64,000 nt of DNA from Erinaceus europaeus (lineage: Eukaryota > Chordata > Mammalia > Eulipotyphla > Erinaceidae), in the NCBI RefSeq assembly GCF_950295315.1, contig NC_080166.1:99729999-99793998 (forward strand), in the 5' to 3' direction. Below are positions 22,222-32,934 of this stretch, in pieces. A program made the position numbers and the translations under genes. Numbering within the stretch: position 1 is the stretch's first letter; every line of letters starts with the position of its first letter. The notes under the pieces were generated by a model that saw only the letters and a program-made list of their open reading frames with translations, was not told the origin of the DNA and did no database searches.

Positions 22222-22566
22222 TTTTTATATTTATTTATTCCCTTTTTGTTGTCCTTGTTTTTTTATTGTTGTAGTTATTATTGTTGTTGTTGGATAGGAC
22301 AGAGAGAAATGGAGAGAGGAGGGGAGGAAAGAGAGGGGGAGAGAAAGACACCTGAGACCAGCTGTGAAGCGACTCCCTTGCAGGTGGGGAGCTGGGGGCT
22401 TAAACCTACCTTCTAGATAAGTTTAAAAATACCTTTGGACCTGCTTCACTGCTTGTGTAGCGACTCCCCTACAGGTGGAGAGCCAGGGGCTCGAACCGGG
22501 ATTCTTATGCTGGTCCTTGTGCTTTGCGCCACCAGTGCTTAATCCATTGCGCGACAGCCGACTCCC
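22222..22566 (-). mobile_element. SINE type A-short, split into two parts
   Basis: 22222-22408 covers the tail to box B (..GGGGAGCTGGGGGCTTAAACC). After a short stretch, 22436-22566 repeats GACCTGCTTCACTGCTTG to the complete head (..TGCGCGACAGCCGACTCCC). The overlap of the GCTTCAC..GGGGCT region means these are two truncated copies or a partial internal duplication. Confidence 0.82.
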
Positions 22567-22613
22567 TTTTATTTTCTGATATGCATTCTGAGCACCTCCT
22601 TCCTTCTTTGCTA

Positions 22614-22633
22614 TATCTATCTATCTACCTATC

Positions 22634-22678
<45 letters not shown>

Positions 22679-22712
22679 CCTACCTACCTACCTACCTACC
22701 TACCTACCTATC
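22614..22712. repeat. compound (TCTA)n-(CCTA)n microsatellite
   Basis: About 65 bp of TCTA units, with one early interruption (CTATCATC), switching to about 33 bp of CCTA/CTAC units. It sits between two SINEs and resembles tetranucleotide markers; length polymorphism is likely. Confidence 0.97.
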
Positions 22713-22716
22713 TTTT

Positions 22717-23037
22717 CCTTTTGTCTCTAGGGTTATTGCTGGGGCTTGGTACCTGCACTATGAACCTAGTGCTCCTGGAGGCTATAGTTTACCCTTTTGT
22801 TGCCATTGTTGTTTATCGTTGTTATTATTGTTATTGTTGGATAGGACAGAGAGAAATCTAGAGAGGAGGGGAAGCGGGGTGGGGGGGAGGCGGAGAAAGA
22901 CATCTGCAGACCTGCTTCACTGCTTGTGAAGCGACTCCCCTGCAACTGGGGAGCCGGGAGCTTGAACCAGGATCCTCACACTGGTCCTTGTGCTTTGCCC
23001 ATGTGTACTTAACTCGCTGCGCTACCGCCTGGCCCTT
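22717..23037 (-). mobile_element. SINE type A-long
   Basis: Minus strand: GTCTCTAGGGTTATTGCTGG, GTGCTCCTGGAGGC, GTTATTGTTGGATAGGACAG, a G-run expansion GGGGTGGGGGGGAGGCGG, head ..CGCTGCGCTACCGCCTGGCC. Confidence 0.93.
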
Positions 23038-23214
23038 GCTTTCTATATATTATCTTGGAATTTCATTCTCCAGTTTTGAACCCATTTTTGTCAATTGATT
23101 TTCACTTACTTGAGAACTTTTTCAATAAAAGACAATATGTTGAACATGGTAGGTTCCATGAGAAAAAACAAAGGCCTGCATTTATGCCATTATCAAAAAT
23201 GGAGGAATTAACAC

Positions 23215-23495
23215 TTATTTATTTATTTTTAATATTTATTTTAATTAGAAAGAGAGAGAGATGACGTCAGAGTACTGCTCAGTTCTGGCTTATGGTGGGC
23301 TGGGGTTCTAACTTAAGCCTTGAAACCTCAGGCATGGAAGTCTTGCTGCAGAACCTCAATGCTGTTTCCCCAGCAGGATTTATTTATTTTTGACGAGCAA
23401 TACTCAGCTCTGGCTATTGGTGGGTCTGGAGATTGAATCTGAGATTGCTCACATGCAAGTTCTGTGTGCTACTGCTATACTAACTCCTCAACCCT
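23215..23495 (-). mobile_element. two tandem SINE type D copies
   Basis: Copy 1 (about 23215-23377): AGAGTACTGCTCAGTTCTGG, GGGTTCTAACTTAAGCC, CTCAGGCATGGAAGTC, AATGCTGTTTCCCC. Copy 2 (about 23378-23495): GAGCAATACTCAGCTCTGGC, GGAGATTGAATCTGAG, GCTACTGCTATACTAACTCC. Same orientation, both diverged. Confidence 0.75.
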
Positions 23496-24711
23496 GGAGA
23501 TAGACTTGAGTTAGAAAGCAAGTGTTAAGACCAAGTAAGAAACTAATATTATATTTGAATAAGGTGACAGACAAAAAGTACAAGGACATGTGAAGAACTG
23601 GAGAGCTTTCTAAATTCCTCCTCATGCTTCTTGGTGCTGACCTACTTCTTCATTGGAATATTGTATTTTCTGATATCTGGAACCAAACTCCAAGTGCTTT
23701 TATACTCTGGAATTTGACAAGATTCTCCACCTGAATAAAATCTTTTTTATTTCAGTTTCATGTTTACATATGTGTGAATTTAATTATTTAAACTCATTTG
23801 TCCAATTGTCAGTTAGTCTAAAAACATAAGATCGAGAGAAGCTCATTTTGTAATTTCAAAGTTAGAGATAGACGAGACTCAGCTGATTATAGTTAATAGT
23901 TAAATATTCCATAACCAGAGGCATTGTCTCAAGATGCTGATGGCATCTTAAAGACAAATCTCTGACAGTCTTCCATGCCAGCAGCCACACGGTAATTTTA
24001 CAATAAGTTGTTCCACCTATTCTCTTATAAGTAAAATTTCACTAAGATTTTAGAACTAACAAGTGAAGGATCTGTTCTTGAGAGTATGGAAAAAAAACCC
24101 AAGCAAACATTTAGAAAAAGCTAAATCAAAAACCATTTCTTTAACACAGTTATGTAATACATCTTTTTTTTGTTGTTGTTCTTTACTCATTCTTTTGAGA
24201 ATGGTTTGGTATTATTGAAAGCTCATCATCACTTCAAGTTAATCTCCTTGAATATCCAAATATGAATCTGAATAGGTAACCAGCCATAAAATTTTGCTTT
24301 CTATCAAATGTTTGATCCAGATTTAATGAACCAGTGGTTATTAAAGACAAGTAGGAGTTTAATTGCATAGCAACCTCAGTCCAACAAAAACAAAACAAAA
24401 CAAATATATACATAAACAAAAACAAGCAGGAAGAGAAAAAAAGTCAAAGAATAAAATTCGAAGTATTTTAATTTGGCAGTATCAATTTAACTTTGAATAA
24501 TAAGGCTGAATATTTTATTCAAATTTGTCCACCTTGAAGCAAGGCTCTTTTGATTAGAAACAAAATCTTAATGGATGGTATCTTGTGTCTGATCAATTTG
24601 ATATTCTTAGGACAAGGAATGTTTAATTAGTCATCATATATGACTTAAATACATAGAAAATTTTTGAAAGTTGTTTAAGAATAGTGTCTAAGACAAAAAC
24701 TTTATTTTTTT
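23496..24711. other. unassigned AT-rich sequence
   Basis: No recognised repeat or exon over 1.2 kb. No splice-bounded reading frame stands out. Confidence 0.5.
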
Positions 24712-25003
24712 TTAATTTATAAAATGGAAATATTGACAAGACCATAGAATAAGAGGGGCACAATTCCACATAATTCCCACTACCAGAACTTGGGGTCCCA
24801 CCCCTCCCTTGAAAGCTTTCCTATTCTTTACCCCTCTAGGAGCCTGGACTCAGGATCATTATGGGGTGCAGAAGGTGGAAGGTCTGGCTTCTGTAATTGC
24901 TTCCCCGCTGAACATGGGCATTGACATGTCGATCCATAAGCCCAGCATGTCTCTCTCTTTTCTTAGAGGGGCAGGGCTCTGGGGAGGTGGGTCTCCTAAA
25001 GTA
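24712..25003 (-). mobile_element. L1 3'-UTR insertion, about 290 bp
   Basis: Minus-strand extreme 3' end of L1: TTTATAAAATGGAAATATTGAC, then the CTGGCTTCTGTAATTGCTTCC block, truncated after GGGCAGGGCTCTGGGGAGG. No convincing TSD, so the right boundary is where homology stops. Confidence 0.85.
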
Positions 25004-26682
25004 ATTTGTCAGCTCAAATATGTTTGCATTTGAATTCATATGTGATGTAAATAACAGCCTCTTGCTAATGTAAGTGAAACTCAAATAAAATGATATTGAC
25101 ATGAAGAAATATGAAGAATAAATGTTTTAATTTATTAGAACAAATTATTACAAAAAAAAATCCTCACCAGGGAAGTCCAGTTCCCTCAAAACAATGCGTA
25201 CCCTTTATAGAAAGTGATAGAGTGCTGATATCCATTGTCATTTGTAGGTATTTTCAAGACAGAATGTAAAGACAATCTTAAGTAGTGTCATTTCCTTGTC
25301 ATACTTTTTCCTTTGTGTTATAACTTTATATTATTCAGTAGGGCATTAATTAAATTATTTTGATGGTTGCAAATTAATTTGGAATAACTATTAAGCAATC
25401 TCTCTTGCCTTTTTTTCCCCCTTAAGGTTAATATGAGTCCAAGACTTAACCAAATATAGACCTGTCCTTATCCAGGGAGAAAACTCATCACATTTTGAGG
25501 AATTTCCAAATACATCTCATTAGTGCATTTAATGCAGTAATATTTTTATAAAACTAAACTTCTGTATTAAAAGAGTGCTTGGAGTCAGTGAACTTTGAGA
25601 ACAAATAACCAAAGTTTGGTCATTTTGAACTTGAATACAGAATAATGAAATTACATTATTGTTTTCTTAAAATAATTATTGAGTATTTTATAGATCTGTT
25701 GAAGAAAATTGAGAAATTTCATAACTAGAGTTAGTTTACAAAGATTTTGAAGGCAGCTGTGGTCAATGATTTGAGCTATTGCATTTCTATTATGCAAAGA
25801 AAGTATCAATATCATTGTTACTTCAATTTTCATGACACGTAGTGAGCTCATTGTAGTAGAATTTAGTGTAGAAGAATACAGAGCAAAACAAGTATTCACT
25901 GTTACTATACAGCTAATCTGTGCAACAGCTGTGTGTTTACCATCCTCAGCTGCTGTAGTAATAACAATCATCTTTTTAACAGCCTGACACCTGTCTCTTA
26001 TTACATCTGAGAACAATGGTTAATTTCCCCAACTTTCCCATCACTTTTAGTGTTTTATTTCTCTGATGCACATTTACATGGCCTATTATATTAATTCTCT
26101 CATTTAATCTTGAGAAGCTAAAATTATTAGGAAGTTAATTGTGCGAGGATCAGAGGTTTTTCTCACTTACAGCGTAACTCTGTTATATGACAGTTTGTTC
26201 CAGCTTCTTGCTGACACTGCAAGGGAGTGTCTAGAATGCAGAGTTCAATTACTTTCACAGTGCTAATCATATATCATTATGTAGAGGCACGAATTCTTAA
26301 TTCCCAAGCCAGAGCCCGAAGAAGCATGGTAGCTATAAAGAACACATCCCAAATTACTCTGTCCACTGCAGCATGCAGGTAATAACTGAATAATAAAATC
26401 ATTGTGTCTACTTGAGTATGTTCTTTATTAATTTGAATATTTGAAACCTGCAACGAATCATGTTCCATTAATATTATTCACCCACATGAGATACATGAGG
26501 TTTTTGTAAAAAATGGATTTGAGATGCATTGTCCAAGGCCAAATAGATATTTACTTTTTTTTTTCCTTGAGAACTTTTCCCTGTAATTTAGAAATACTTT
26601 CTGGTACTTTGTAACTTTTTAAAATACAAATAAAAGTCATTAAATGACACAGGACTGGATCTCACAGGTAAAGAATTAGTGT
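25004..26682. other. mostly unassigned; weak MIR near 26050-26165
   Basis: TATATTAATTCTCTCATTTAATCTTGAGAAG..GTTAATTGTGCGAGGATCAGAG resembles a minus-strand MIR core. The remaining roughly 1.5 kb shows no recognised repeat or gene. An open frame of 121 codons at 25651-26016 (minus) has no recognisable domain and no supporting splice context. Confidence 0.45.
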
Positions 26683-26985
26683 AGGAGCCGGGCAGTGGGT
26701 TAATCACACATGGTGCAAAGTGCAATTACTGGTGTAAAGACCCCGGTTCCATCCCCGGGTTACCCACCTGCGGGGGTTTCACTTCACTAGCGGTGAAGCA
26801 GGTTTGCAGGTGTCTTTCTCTCCTGTTTTCCCCTCTTTCGATTTCTCTCTGTTCTATCTAATAACAACAACAACAATAAACAACAAGGGCAACAAAAGAG
26901 AAAAAATGACCTCCAGGAGCAGTGGATTCATAGTGCAGGTACCTAGCCCCAGCAATAACCCTGGAGGTAAAAAGAAAAAAAAAGA
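26683..26985 (+). mobile_element. SINE type A-long
   Basis: Head GGAGCCGGGCAGTGGGTTAATC, box B GGTTCCATCCCC, AGGTTTGCAGGTGTC, CT-rich body, CAACAACAACAATAAACAACAAGGGC, 3' module ACCTCCAGGAGC..ACCCTGGAGGT, A-rich tail. The outer stem carries a compensating pair change (A..T instead of G..C at its first position). Confidence 0.92.
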
Positions 26986-27888
26986 ATTCCTCAGTGTAAA
27001 CACAACCTGATTACTACTTCTCCCCACATAACTTTAGCCATATGGGTTAATGTGTAAACTAGACCATTCTCCTGTTCAGATTCCCGAAGGCCAATGTTGA
27101 AATGGAATTGATAAAAAGAATATTCTGTTTGCTTCATATTCAGAAACATTGTTGAGAAATCTCAAAAGAGGGTGTAACCTCATTAAGATAAATGTGAAAA
27201 TAACTACCAATCTTAATTTATGGAATGAGCAAATCAAAGTCTGATTTATAATAAAAGTACTCTCACACTTCTGCCATTAAAAGAAACATTTTAATTATCA
27301 TTTCCTTCCTCTCCTTCCAACCCTTTTCTCCCCACTCTCTTTGCTTCCTAGGCAGGCACAGTGTCGGTCCCCTCTGCTCACATTGCCCTCTGTCCATTTC
27401 CCAAGAAGGATGACAAATTTCCCTCCTTCAGTCAGATGAATAAATTCCAAGTCTGAGAGAGGACTGCAATCAGATTGCCCTTTGGAAGGATTCAGGTGTA
27501 ACACGGTCCTTACTGTTAGATTTTATTTTCTTGCAGAGCTTACTCTATTTTATACTTGCAGTTGTGGGTCAGATTAGAGATGTTCTGTAGTTGTAAATAC
27601 ATCATTTATTTACAAAAATAACTTTAAAACGGAGGTCTCTAGTGTAATCATTTCGATCAAGAAGTATGGTTGTCTAGAAGTAAATTTCAATTTGTGTGCT
27701 TTTTTTATATTTTTTTGCTTGATACCCGCCCAAATTAAAAGGAAACATTGACTTCACCATTCTTCCTTCCTCACTCTCTGGGTTTCTGTCTCTCTGTCTC
27801 CCCCTTCTGGTCAAAAGTTGGTAACTGTTCTTTTGTAAACCCTGTGCATAATACCCACAACCAAGACTTTAATTAGACAATTTTTTTG
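26986..27888. other. unassigned sequence
   Basis: CT-rich stretches near 27300-27360 and 27765-27830, otherwise no recognised repeat. No exon can be supported. Confidence 0.5.
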
Positions 27889-28239
27889 TGACTTTTTTTT
27901 TTTTGCTTCCAGGGTTATCACTGGGTCTTCGTGCCTGCACTACAAGTCCACTGCTCCTGGAGGCCACCTTTCCAATTTTTTTGCCTTTGTTATTGTTATT
28001 GTTGTTGTTATTGTTGCTATTGCTGTTAATTGTTATTGGATCCGAGGAAGAGCCATCGAGAGAGGAGGGGGAAGACGGGGAGAGAAAGATAGACACCTGT
28101 AGACCTGCTTCACCACCGGTGAAGCGACCCCCTGCAGGTGGGGACCCAGGGGCTAGAACCGGGTTCCTTATGCTGGTCCTTGCGTTTGTGCCATGTGTAA
28201 TTAACACACTATCAACCGCTGCACTATCAACCAGACCCT
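27889..28239 (-). mobile_element. SINE type A-long
   Basis: Minus strand: T-run, GCTTCCAGGGTTATCACTGG, CTGCTCCTGGAGGCC, GTTATTGTTGTTGTTATTG, head ..CCGCTGCACTATCAACCAGACCC. The unit CACTATCAACC is repeated near the head. Confidence 0.9.
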
Positions 28240-28737
28240 TTAGTGACTATTTTATAAATGCAACTTCAGCATTGTTATCTGTGTTTAAGTTGTATTCTGT
28301 TTTGCAGAAATTGAGCCTATGACATCAACAATCTTTTCTGTTACTGAGTTCCTTTCAGAGCATAATGCTGAAATGAACACACCATTTACGACACTTCATA
28401 CAGTTGGAAACTAGTTCTTTTCGCATAAGTAATCATGAGTAAACTAAGTTTAAGTCCCCACCCCCACTCCATGGCACTGAGGGGAGTGTTAATAGTATCT
28501 GTCTATCTACCTATCTTATCTATCATCAGTGATCCTGGAGTGGTAAAGCCCTAAATACCCTGACAATGAGAGAAAAAAAAAAACCCCACATAGAAAAAAA
28601 CATGTTTTTTTATGACTTGTCAATTACTGAGTTCTGTAATTGACATACTGCTTTGTTCAAAAATTATCTTACATAGAATATAAGAGAGTTTGTAATGAAC
28701 ATCATGCTCGAAGTTGCCATTTAAAAAAACAAGATTT
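28240..28737. other. unassigned sequence with small low-complexity tracts
   Basis: A short (CTAT/CTAC)n stretch near 28498-28530 and an A-run near 28570. No gene or older repeat recognised. Confidence 0.5.
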
Positions 28738-29068
28738 CTGGCCCAGAGAGATAATGCCATCTGTAGCACAGCAGACTTTCATGCCTGAGGCACTGGAGGT
28801 CTTCAAGTTCAATTCTTGGCTTCAACATAAATCAAAGCTGAGTAGTTCCCTGGTAATATATATTAATAAACAAACAAGAGTGTTGTTGTTTCTGGAATTT
28901 CACTGCTCTGGGTTGACTTTCTCATACAGAAAGAATGGCCAAGACAGAGAGATGGAGGAAAGAAGAACAGCATCATGGTATAGAAATGTCCTCCATGGTG
29001 GTCAGGGGCAGGCTCAGTGCTAATATGGCAAAGCAGTCACCTTTCCAGGTGTGCTATTTTGCCTGTCC
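28738..29068. mobile_element. SINE type D (+) beside a type E-like relic (-)
   Basis: 28738-28870 in plus orientation: GGCCCAGAGAGATAATGCC, ..TTTCATGCCTGAGGCACTGG, TTCAAGTTCAATTC, AAAGCTGAGTAGTTCCCTGG. About 28930-29068 resembles a minus-strand SINE ending TCCAGGTGTGCTATTTTGCC. Both are diverged and have no TSD. Confidence 0.6.
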
Positions 29069-29232
29069 AAGATTTTTAATTATGACAATTCAAGTAGATT
29101 GCTGGAGTTTCAATACTCTTTATGATCTTAAAATAGTCTTTTTATTTAATACAGAAATGTCAAATTTTGTATTTTTGAAAGTTGTCATGTAAATATAATC
29201 ACAAACCAGAAAATATAATTTTAGGTCATATA

Positions 29233-29284
29233 TCTCAATTTTCCAGAAAATAGTCACATCTCAATTTTCCAGAAAACAGTCACA
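29233..29284. repeat. 26-bp tandem duplication
   Basis: Two adjacent units starting TCTCAATTTTCCAGAAAA (29233-29258 and 29259-29284) differ at one base (T/C). Confidence 0.95.
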
Positions 29285-29349
29285 TTAAATTATTCATTCT
29301 TATTTTTCAGTTACTCAATATAGTTTTGTATAACAAATAGTTATTTTGG

Positions 29350-29655
29350 GGGGCCAGACAGTGCACTGGTCCTTGCACATATGGTATGAAGCACAAGGAC
29401 CAACAGAAGGGCAGAAGGATCCTGGTTCAAGCCCCCAGCTCCCCACCTGCAGAGGATCACTTCACAAGTGGTGAAACAGGTCTACAGGTGTCTATCTTTC
29501 TCTCCCTCTCTGTCTTCTCTTCCTCTCTGTATTTCTCTGTGTACTATCCAGCAACAATAACAATGGAAAAAAAGGTTGCCAGGAGTAGTACAATCATAGA
29601 GCAGGCATTGAGACCCAGCAGTAACCTTGGAAGCAAACAAACAAGCAAATAAACA
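29350..29655 (+). mobile_element. SINE type A-long
   Basis: Head GGGGGGCCAGACAGTGCACTGG, GATCCTGGTTCAAGCCCCC, ACAGGTCTACAGGTGTC, body, CTATCCAGCAACAATAAC, decayed 3' module GTTGCCAGGAGTAG..AACCTTGGAAGC, (AAAC)n tail. Confidence 0.9.
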
Positions 29656-29962
29656 CCAAATATTATTTTTTGCCTTCTATTAGGACAAGATTGCAGGAAG
29701 GGTTGGCACTAACTTCTTTGGCTTCTGAAGATTACGTGTGGCAAGGTTCCTAATGAAATATAAACAGAAGTTAAAACAAAAAAAAGCTTTGTTACTCTCT
29801 TCACCACTTCTGCTCTTGTCCTGTGGTCATGATAAAGAGGTGAGATGTGATATTGAGCTACTACACAGAAAACAGACCCCCCCCACACACATACCAGCAA
29901 AACCTAGCACAAACTTGCTTAAGGAAAGAATAAATTTTTTTAAAGTGACTAATACCTTGGAG
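29656..29962. other. unassigned sequence
   Basis: No repeat recognised; a short C/CA-rich run sits near 29877-29890. Confidence 0.5.
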
Positions 29963-30353
29963 TTTGTTTTTAATTAGTGATTTAATAATGATTAACAAGA
30001 TTGTAGAATGAAAGGAGTACAATTCCATACAATTCCTACCACCAGAGTTCCCTATCCCATCCCCTTTCATTGAAAAATTTCCTATTCTTTATTCCTCTGG
30101 GGGCATGGATGAAAAAAATTTTATGGGGTGCAGAAGGTAGAAGGTCTAGCTTCTGTAATTGCTTCTCTGCTGAACATGAATGTTGGCAGGTCAGTCCATA
30201 GCCCCATCCTGTTGCTATCTTTCCCTAGTGAGATAAGGTTCTGGGTAGGTGAGGTTCTAGGACACATTGGTGAGGTCATCTGCCCAGGGAATTCAGGATG
30301 GCATCATGGTAGCATCTGCAACTTGGTGGCTGAAAAGCATTAATATATAAAGC

Positions 30354-31075
30354 AGAGGGGGCCCAAAGCTCAAGGACCTGCTTAAGGATCCTTTTTCAGG
30401 CCCCCGGCTCCCCCCTGCAGGGGTGTCACTTCACAGGCAGTGAAGCAGGTCTGCAAGTGTCTTTCTCTCCCCCTTGCTTTCTTCCCCTCCTTTCTCAATT
30501 TCTCTCTGTCATTTTCAACAACAATGACAACAGCAGTGGCAACAATAACAACAAGGGCAACAAAATGGGAAAGGTTGCTGCTGGGCTAACGTGGGGGTGC
30601 CTCTTCCCGTGTACTCTCTGGGTTGGAGAGAACTCGACAGGAGCCAGCCTTGGCTGCTAATCACTCAGTGACATGGGAGAGATGACTTGAACTCATGATG
30701 GAATGGCAGTGCCATGTCTTTATTGATCAGAGAGCAACGCTTTCAAAAGCCAGACCTGGAAGTAACAAGTTGGAAACAGAAATGGCTCAGAAAGGGGTGG
30801 AGAAAGGCAAAAGGGCGCTGGGAAGGTAGAAACTTCCTTAGCAACTGTTGTGAGGGTTTTACCTGGTGGGATTAATGATACCCTGGAGGCAGGGAGGGTC
30901 TTGAAAGATAGATCAAAGGAATGGAAAGGGTGGGGATCTTTCAGGCAAAACAGTGATTATGTAGATAGGCCATAGTATCAGGAATGCAGGATAGAGCAGG
31001 GGGAGCTGGCTTAACATTTTCCCTACAGGTTGCCTCCAGAAGCAGTGGATTTGTAGTGCAGACACCAAGCCCCAA
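30354..31075 (+). mobile_element. SINE type A-long, split by a solo LTR
   Basis: 5' part 30354-30578: GGGGGCCCAAAGCTCAAGG, GGATCCTTTTTCAGGCCCC, body, CAACAATAACAACAAGGGC. 3' part 31028-31075: GGTTGCCTCCAGAAGCAGTGG..CACCAAGCCCCAA. Removing 30579-31027 and one six-base copy restores continuous SINE order. Confidence 0.9.
30579..31027 (-). mobile_element. solo LTR of a class II-like endogenous retrovirus
   Basis: A 449-bp unit with TG..CA ends (TGCTGGG..CCCTACA on the plus strand), exactly flanked by the 6-bp duplication GGTTGC (30573-30578 and 31028-31033). On the minus strand it begins TGTAGGG and ends CCCAGCA, with AATAAA at 30724-30719 about 145 bp before its end; this sets the orientation. 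Six-base duplications are typical of betaretrovirus/ERVK-type integrases. No internal retroviral sequence remains, as expected after LTR-LTR recombination. The family is not identified. Confidence 0.88.
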
Positions 31076-31539
31076 GTGTGCTAGTCTCGCCCTTATACAG
31101 GTTTGTACCCTTCCTTTATCTGAAAGGTTAGACTTAACGTGGTTAAGGGAAGTGAAGTAGGAGGTAGGAGAGGAGGGTATCTAGGCCCAAGTAGAAACTA
31201 TTTGATTAAGTACTTTATGGTGTCTTTTTTTTAGGCCTTTATACTTGGTTGCTGCACTTATTGAGTCTAAATCTACTCACTGCAGCATATTGCTCACTTT
31301 TACTTTAAGGTATATATTTTCCCCTAACTTATGAATATGTATACACTGTATCCCTTGGGCCCTGGCTTGTGTATCTAGGTTCTGTAACTTTGTTAGGAAG
31401 TGCAACATTTGAATTCCAACCAGAGAGTCCCATGAGTTAGGAACGGTACTACATCTGCTGACCTCAACCAAATCAGTGCAACCAGTGCCACCTTGCCATG
31501 CTTCACTTCGGAATGTATCGGAGACATCAATACCTGGAG

Positions 31540-32282
31540 GGTTTTTTTTTAAACTACCCTAAAAATTGTCCTATAGTAAACAAGGTATGTTTTCCCCAAA
31601 TTAGAACATACAAATCAATGAAATTCACTTAAGTCAGTTCAGTGTCTGAATGTCTTAGACGAACAAGAATAAATTTAGTCTTTTCAGATCCAGGGAAGGA
31701 AGATCTAAATAGAAGTAAGCTTCAATTTTTCTTAGTTGTCCTTATTACTAACTGTAATTCAGATTGATGGCCTTTGAAAAAACTCTCTGGCTGATCATTA
31801 TACCTGACCAGTTTTTTTAAAAAAAGCAAGTCAGAAGAGGGGGTAAGTTAAAAGTGTAAGGCAAAGGGGGCATCCTTGGCAAAATTATCTTTTTTGCTAT
31901 CACTCACACCTGACGGAGCTGAGGTTTAAAAATGGGAGTATTGATTGGGACGGTATCTTTGGAGAAATTATCTATTCAATCTCTGTCTTACAGCAGGCTA
32001 TTCTTGGACTGAATTTTAAGGCACTTCTCAAACAACTCTGTGCATTGACTTATTCCTTGCCTGTCCTGCAAAATTGATTTTAACACTTACTTTGATACCT
32101 TGGAAAGTTTAAAGTTGAGATTTGATATACTTATGGGGAGAGATTAGCAGTTTTTTTTTTTTTTACACTTGGCAGAGAAATGTCCTAATTCATAAAATAT
32201 TTAAGAGCATTCAGGAAAAAATCTTTGATTCTTATGGGACTCACTAGTTCCCTGAATAAGAACTTGAACAAGAAATATGATT
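31540..32282. other. unassigned sequence
   Basis: No recognised repeat or exon; a T-run lies at about 32152-32164. Confidence 0.5.
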
Positions 32283-32296
32283 AGGATTCAGGTATA

Positions 32297-32335
32297 GTGT
32301 GTGCACTTAGCCAGGTGCACCACTGCCTGGCCCCA
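32297..32335 (-). mobile_element. 39-bp SINE tRNA-head-only insertion
   Basis: Only the reverse complement of a SINE head is present (CCAGGTGCACCACTGCCTGG and a few bases on each side), flanked by perfect 14-bp duplications AGGATTCAGGTATA (32283-32296 and 32336-32349). There is no SINE body and no A-tail. Confidence 0.9.
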
Positions 32336-32539
32336 AGGATTCAGGTATATACAAGGAAGTTGACAAACTTTAGGATCTCAAAGTTAAGAGTATATGAAGA
32401 ATTCCTGCTAGAAAGTTACTATAAATGAGAAACGGTTAGTTCAGAATAAACAAGTGGGCTTGGGTGTCTGCAATATTGAGAATTTATCTATTTCTATGTT
32501 GTCCAATTTTTCACCACATAATTAAATTATAATTAATTA

Positions 32540-32592
32540 ATTAATTTTGGATGGAGACAGAGACATTTAGAAAAAAAGGGTGAGAGACAGAG
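32540..32592 (-). mobile_element. SINE fragment (tail end only)
   Basis: TTGGATGGAGACAGAGACATT..AAAGGGTGAGAGACAG is the tail-proximal part of a minus-strand type B-like SINE, cut off by the following L1-like 3' end. Confidence 0.55.
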
Positions 32593-32597
32593 GAGCT

Positions 32598-32720
32598 AGT
32601 GGGGGTTGTACTGTTATATGGAAAACTGAGAAATGTTATGCATGTACAAAATATTATATTTACTGTTAAATTAAAACATTAATTCCTCAATAAAGAAATT
32701 AAAAAAAGAAATAAAAAAGA
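32598..32720 (+). mobile_element. short retroposed 3' end, probably an alternative L1 3' UTR
   Basis: GTGGGGGTTGTACTGTTATATGG..GTTATGCATGTACAAAATATT..TTAATTCCTCAATAAAG followed by A-rich tail; contains AATAAA 8 bp before the tail. The sequence differs from both the long 3' UTR and the 33.39 kb L1 end. Family assignment is tentative. The motif AAAAGGGTGAG occurs on both sides (about 32576 and 32763) and may be a TSD. Confidence 0.5.
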
Positions 32721-32754
32721 ATAAATAAACATTCTTATTTCTGGAAAAAAAGAA

Positions 32755-32932
32755 AAAAGATAAAAGGGTGAGGGAGAGAGAGGGAGAGAGAGAGAGAGAC
32801 ACCTACATCCCTGTTTCACCTTTCCTGAAGTGAGAACTTTCCTCCTTACAGGTGGGGACCAGAGGCTTGAACTTGGGTCCTTAAATACTGTAAAGTGTGA
32901 ACTCAACCAGGTGTTCCATATCGCAATTCCCC
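32755..32932 (-). mobile_element. SINE type B
   Basis: Minus strand with expanded GA tract: AAAGGGTGAGGGAGAGAG, ACACCTACATCCCTGTTTC, CAGGTGGGGACCAGAGGC, TTGAACTTGGGTCC, head ..CTCAACCAGGTGTTCC. Confidence 0.85.
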
Positions 32933-32934
32933 AT

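Larger units (their letters stand above)
29963..31528 (-). mobile_element. L1 3'-UTR insertion hosting a SINE with a solo LTR
   Basis: Minus-strand L1 3' UTR from TAGTGATTTAATAATGATTAAC. Flanks AATACCTTGGAG (29951-29962) and AATACCTGGAG (31529-31539) look like a TSD with one indel. The L1 is read at 29965-30350 and again at about 31070-31528 (TATCTAGGCCCAAGTAGAAAC, TACTTTAAGGTATATATTTTC). Between them is a SINE, itself split by an LTR. Roughly 0.7 kb of L1 expected between the two parts is missing, so a deletion accompanied or followed the SINE insertion. Confidence 0.82.

Noticed and set aside
22614..22712. CRISPR-like or satellite array
   Set aside because: Units are 4 bp with no spacers, so it is a simple microsatellite.
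25651..26016. 121-codon open frame on the minus strand
   Set aside because: No domain, no codon bias or splice context that I can see, and similar lengths are expected by chance in AT-rich DNA.
27888..28322. 144-codon frame with a leucine run
   Set aside because: It translates the GTT/ATT-rich tract and body of an A-long SINE.
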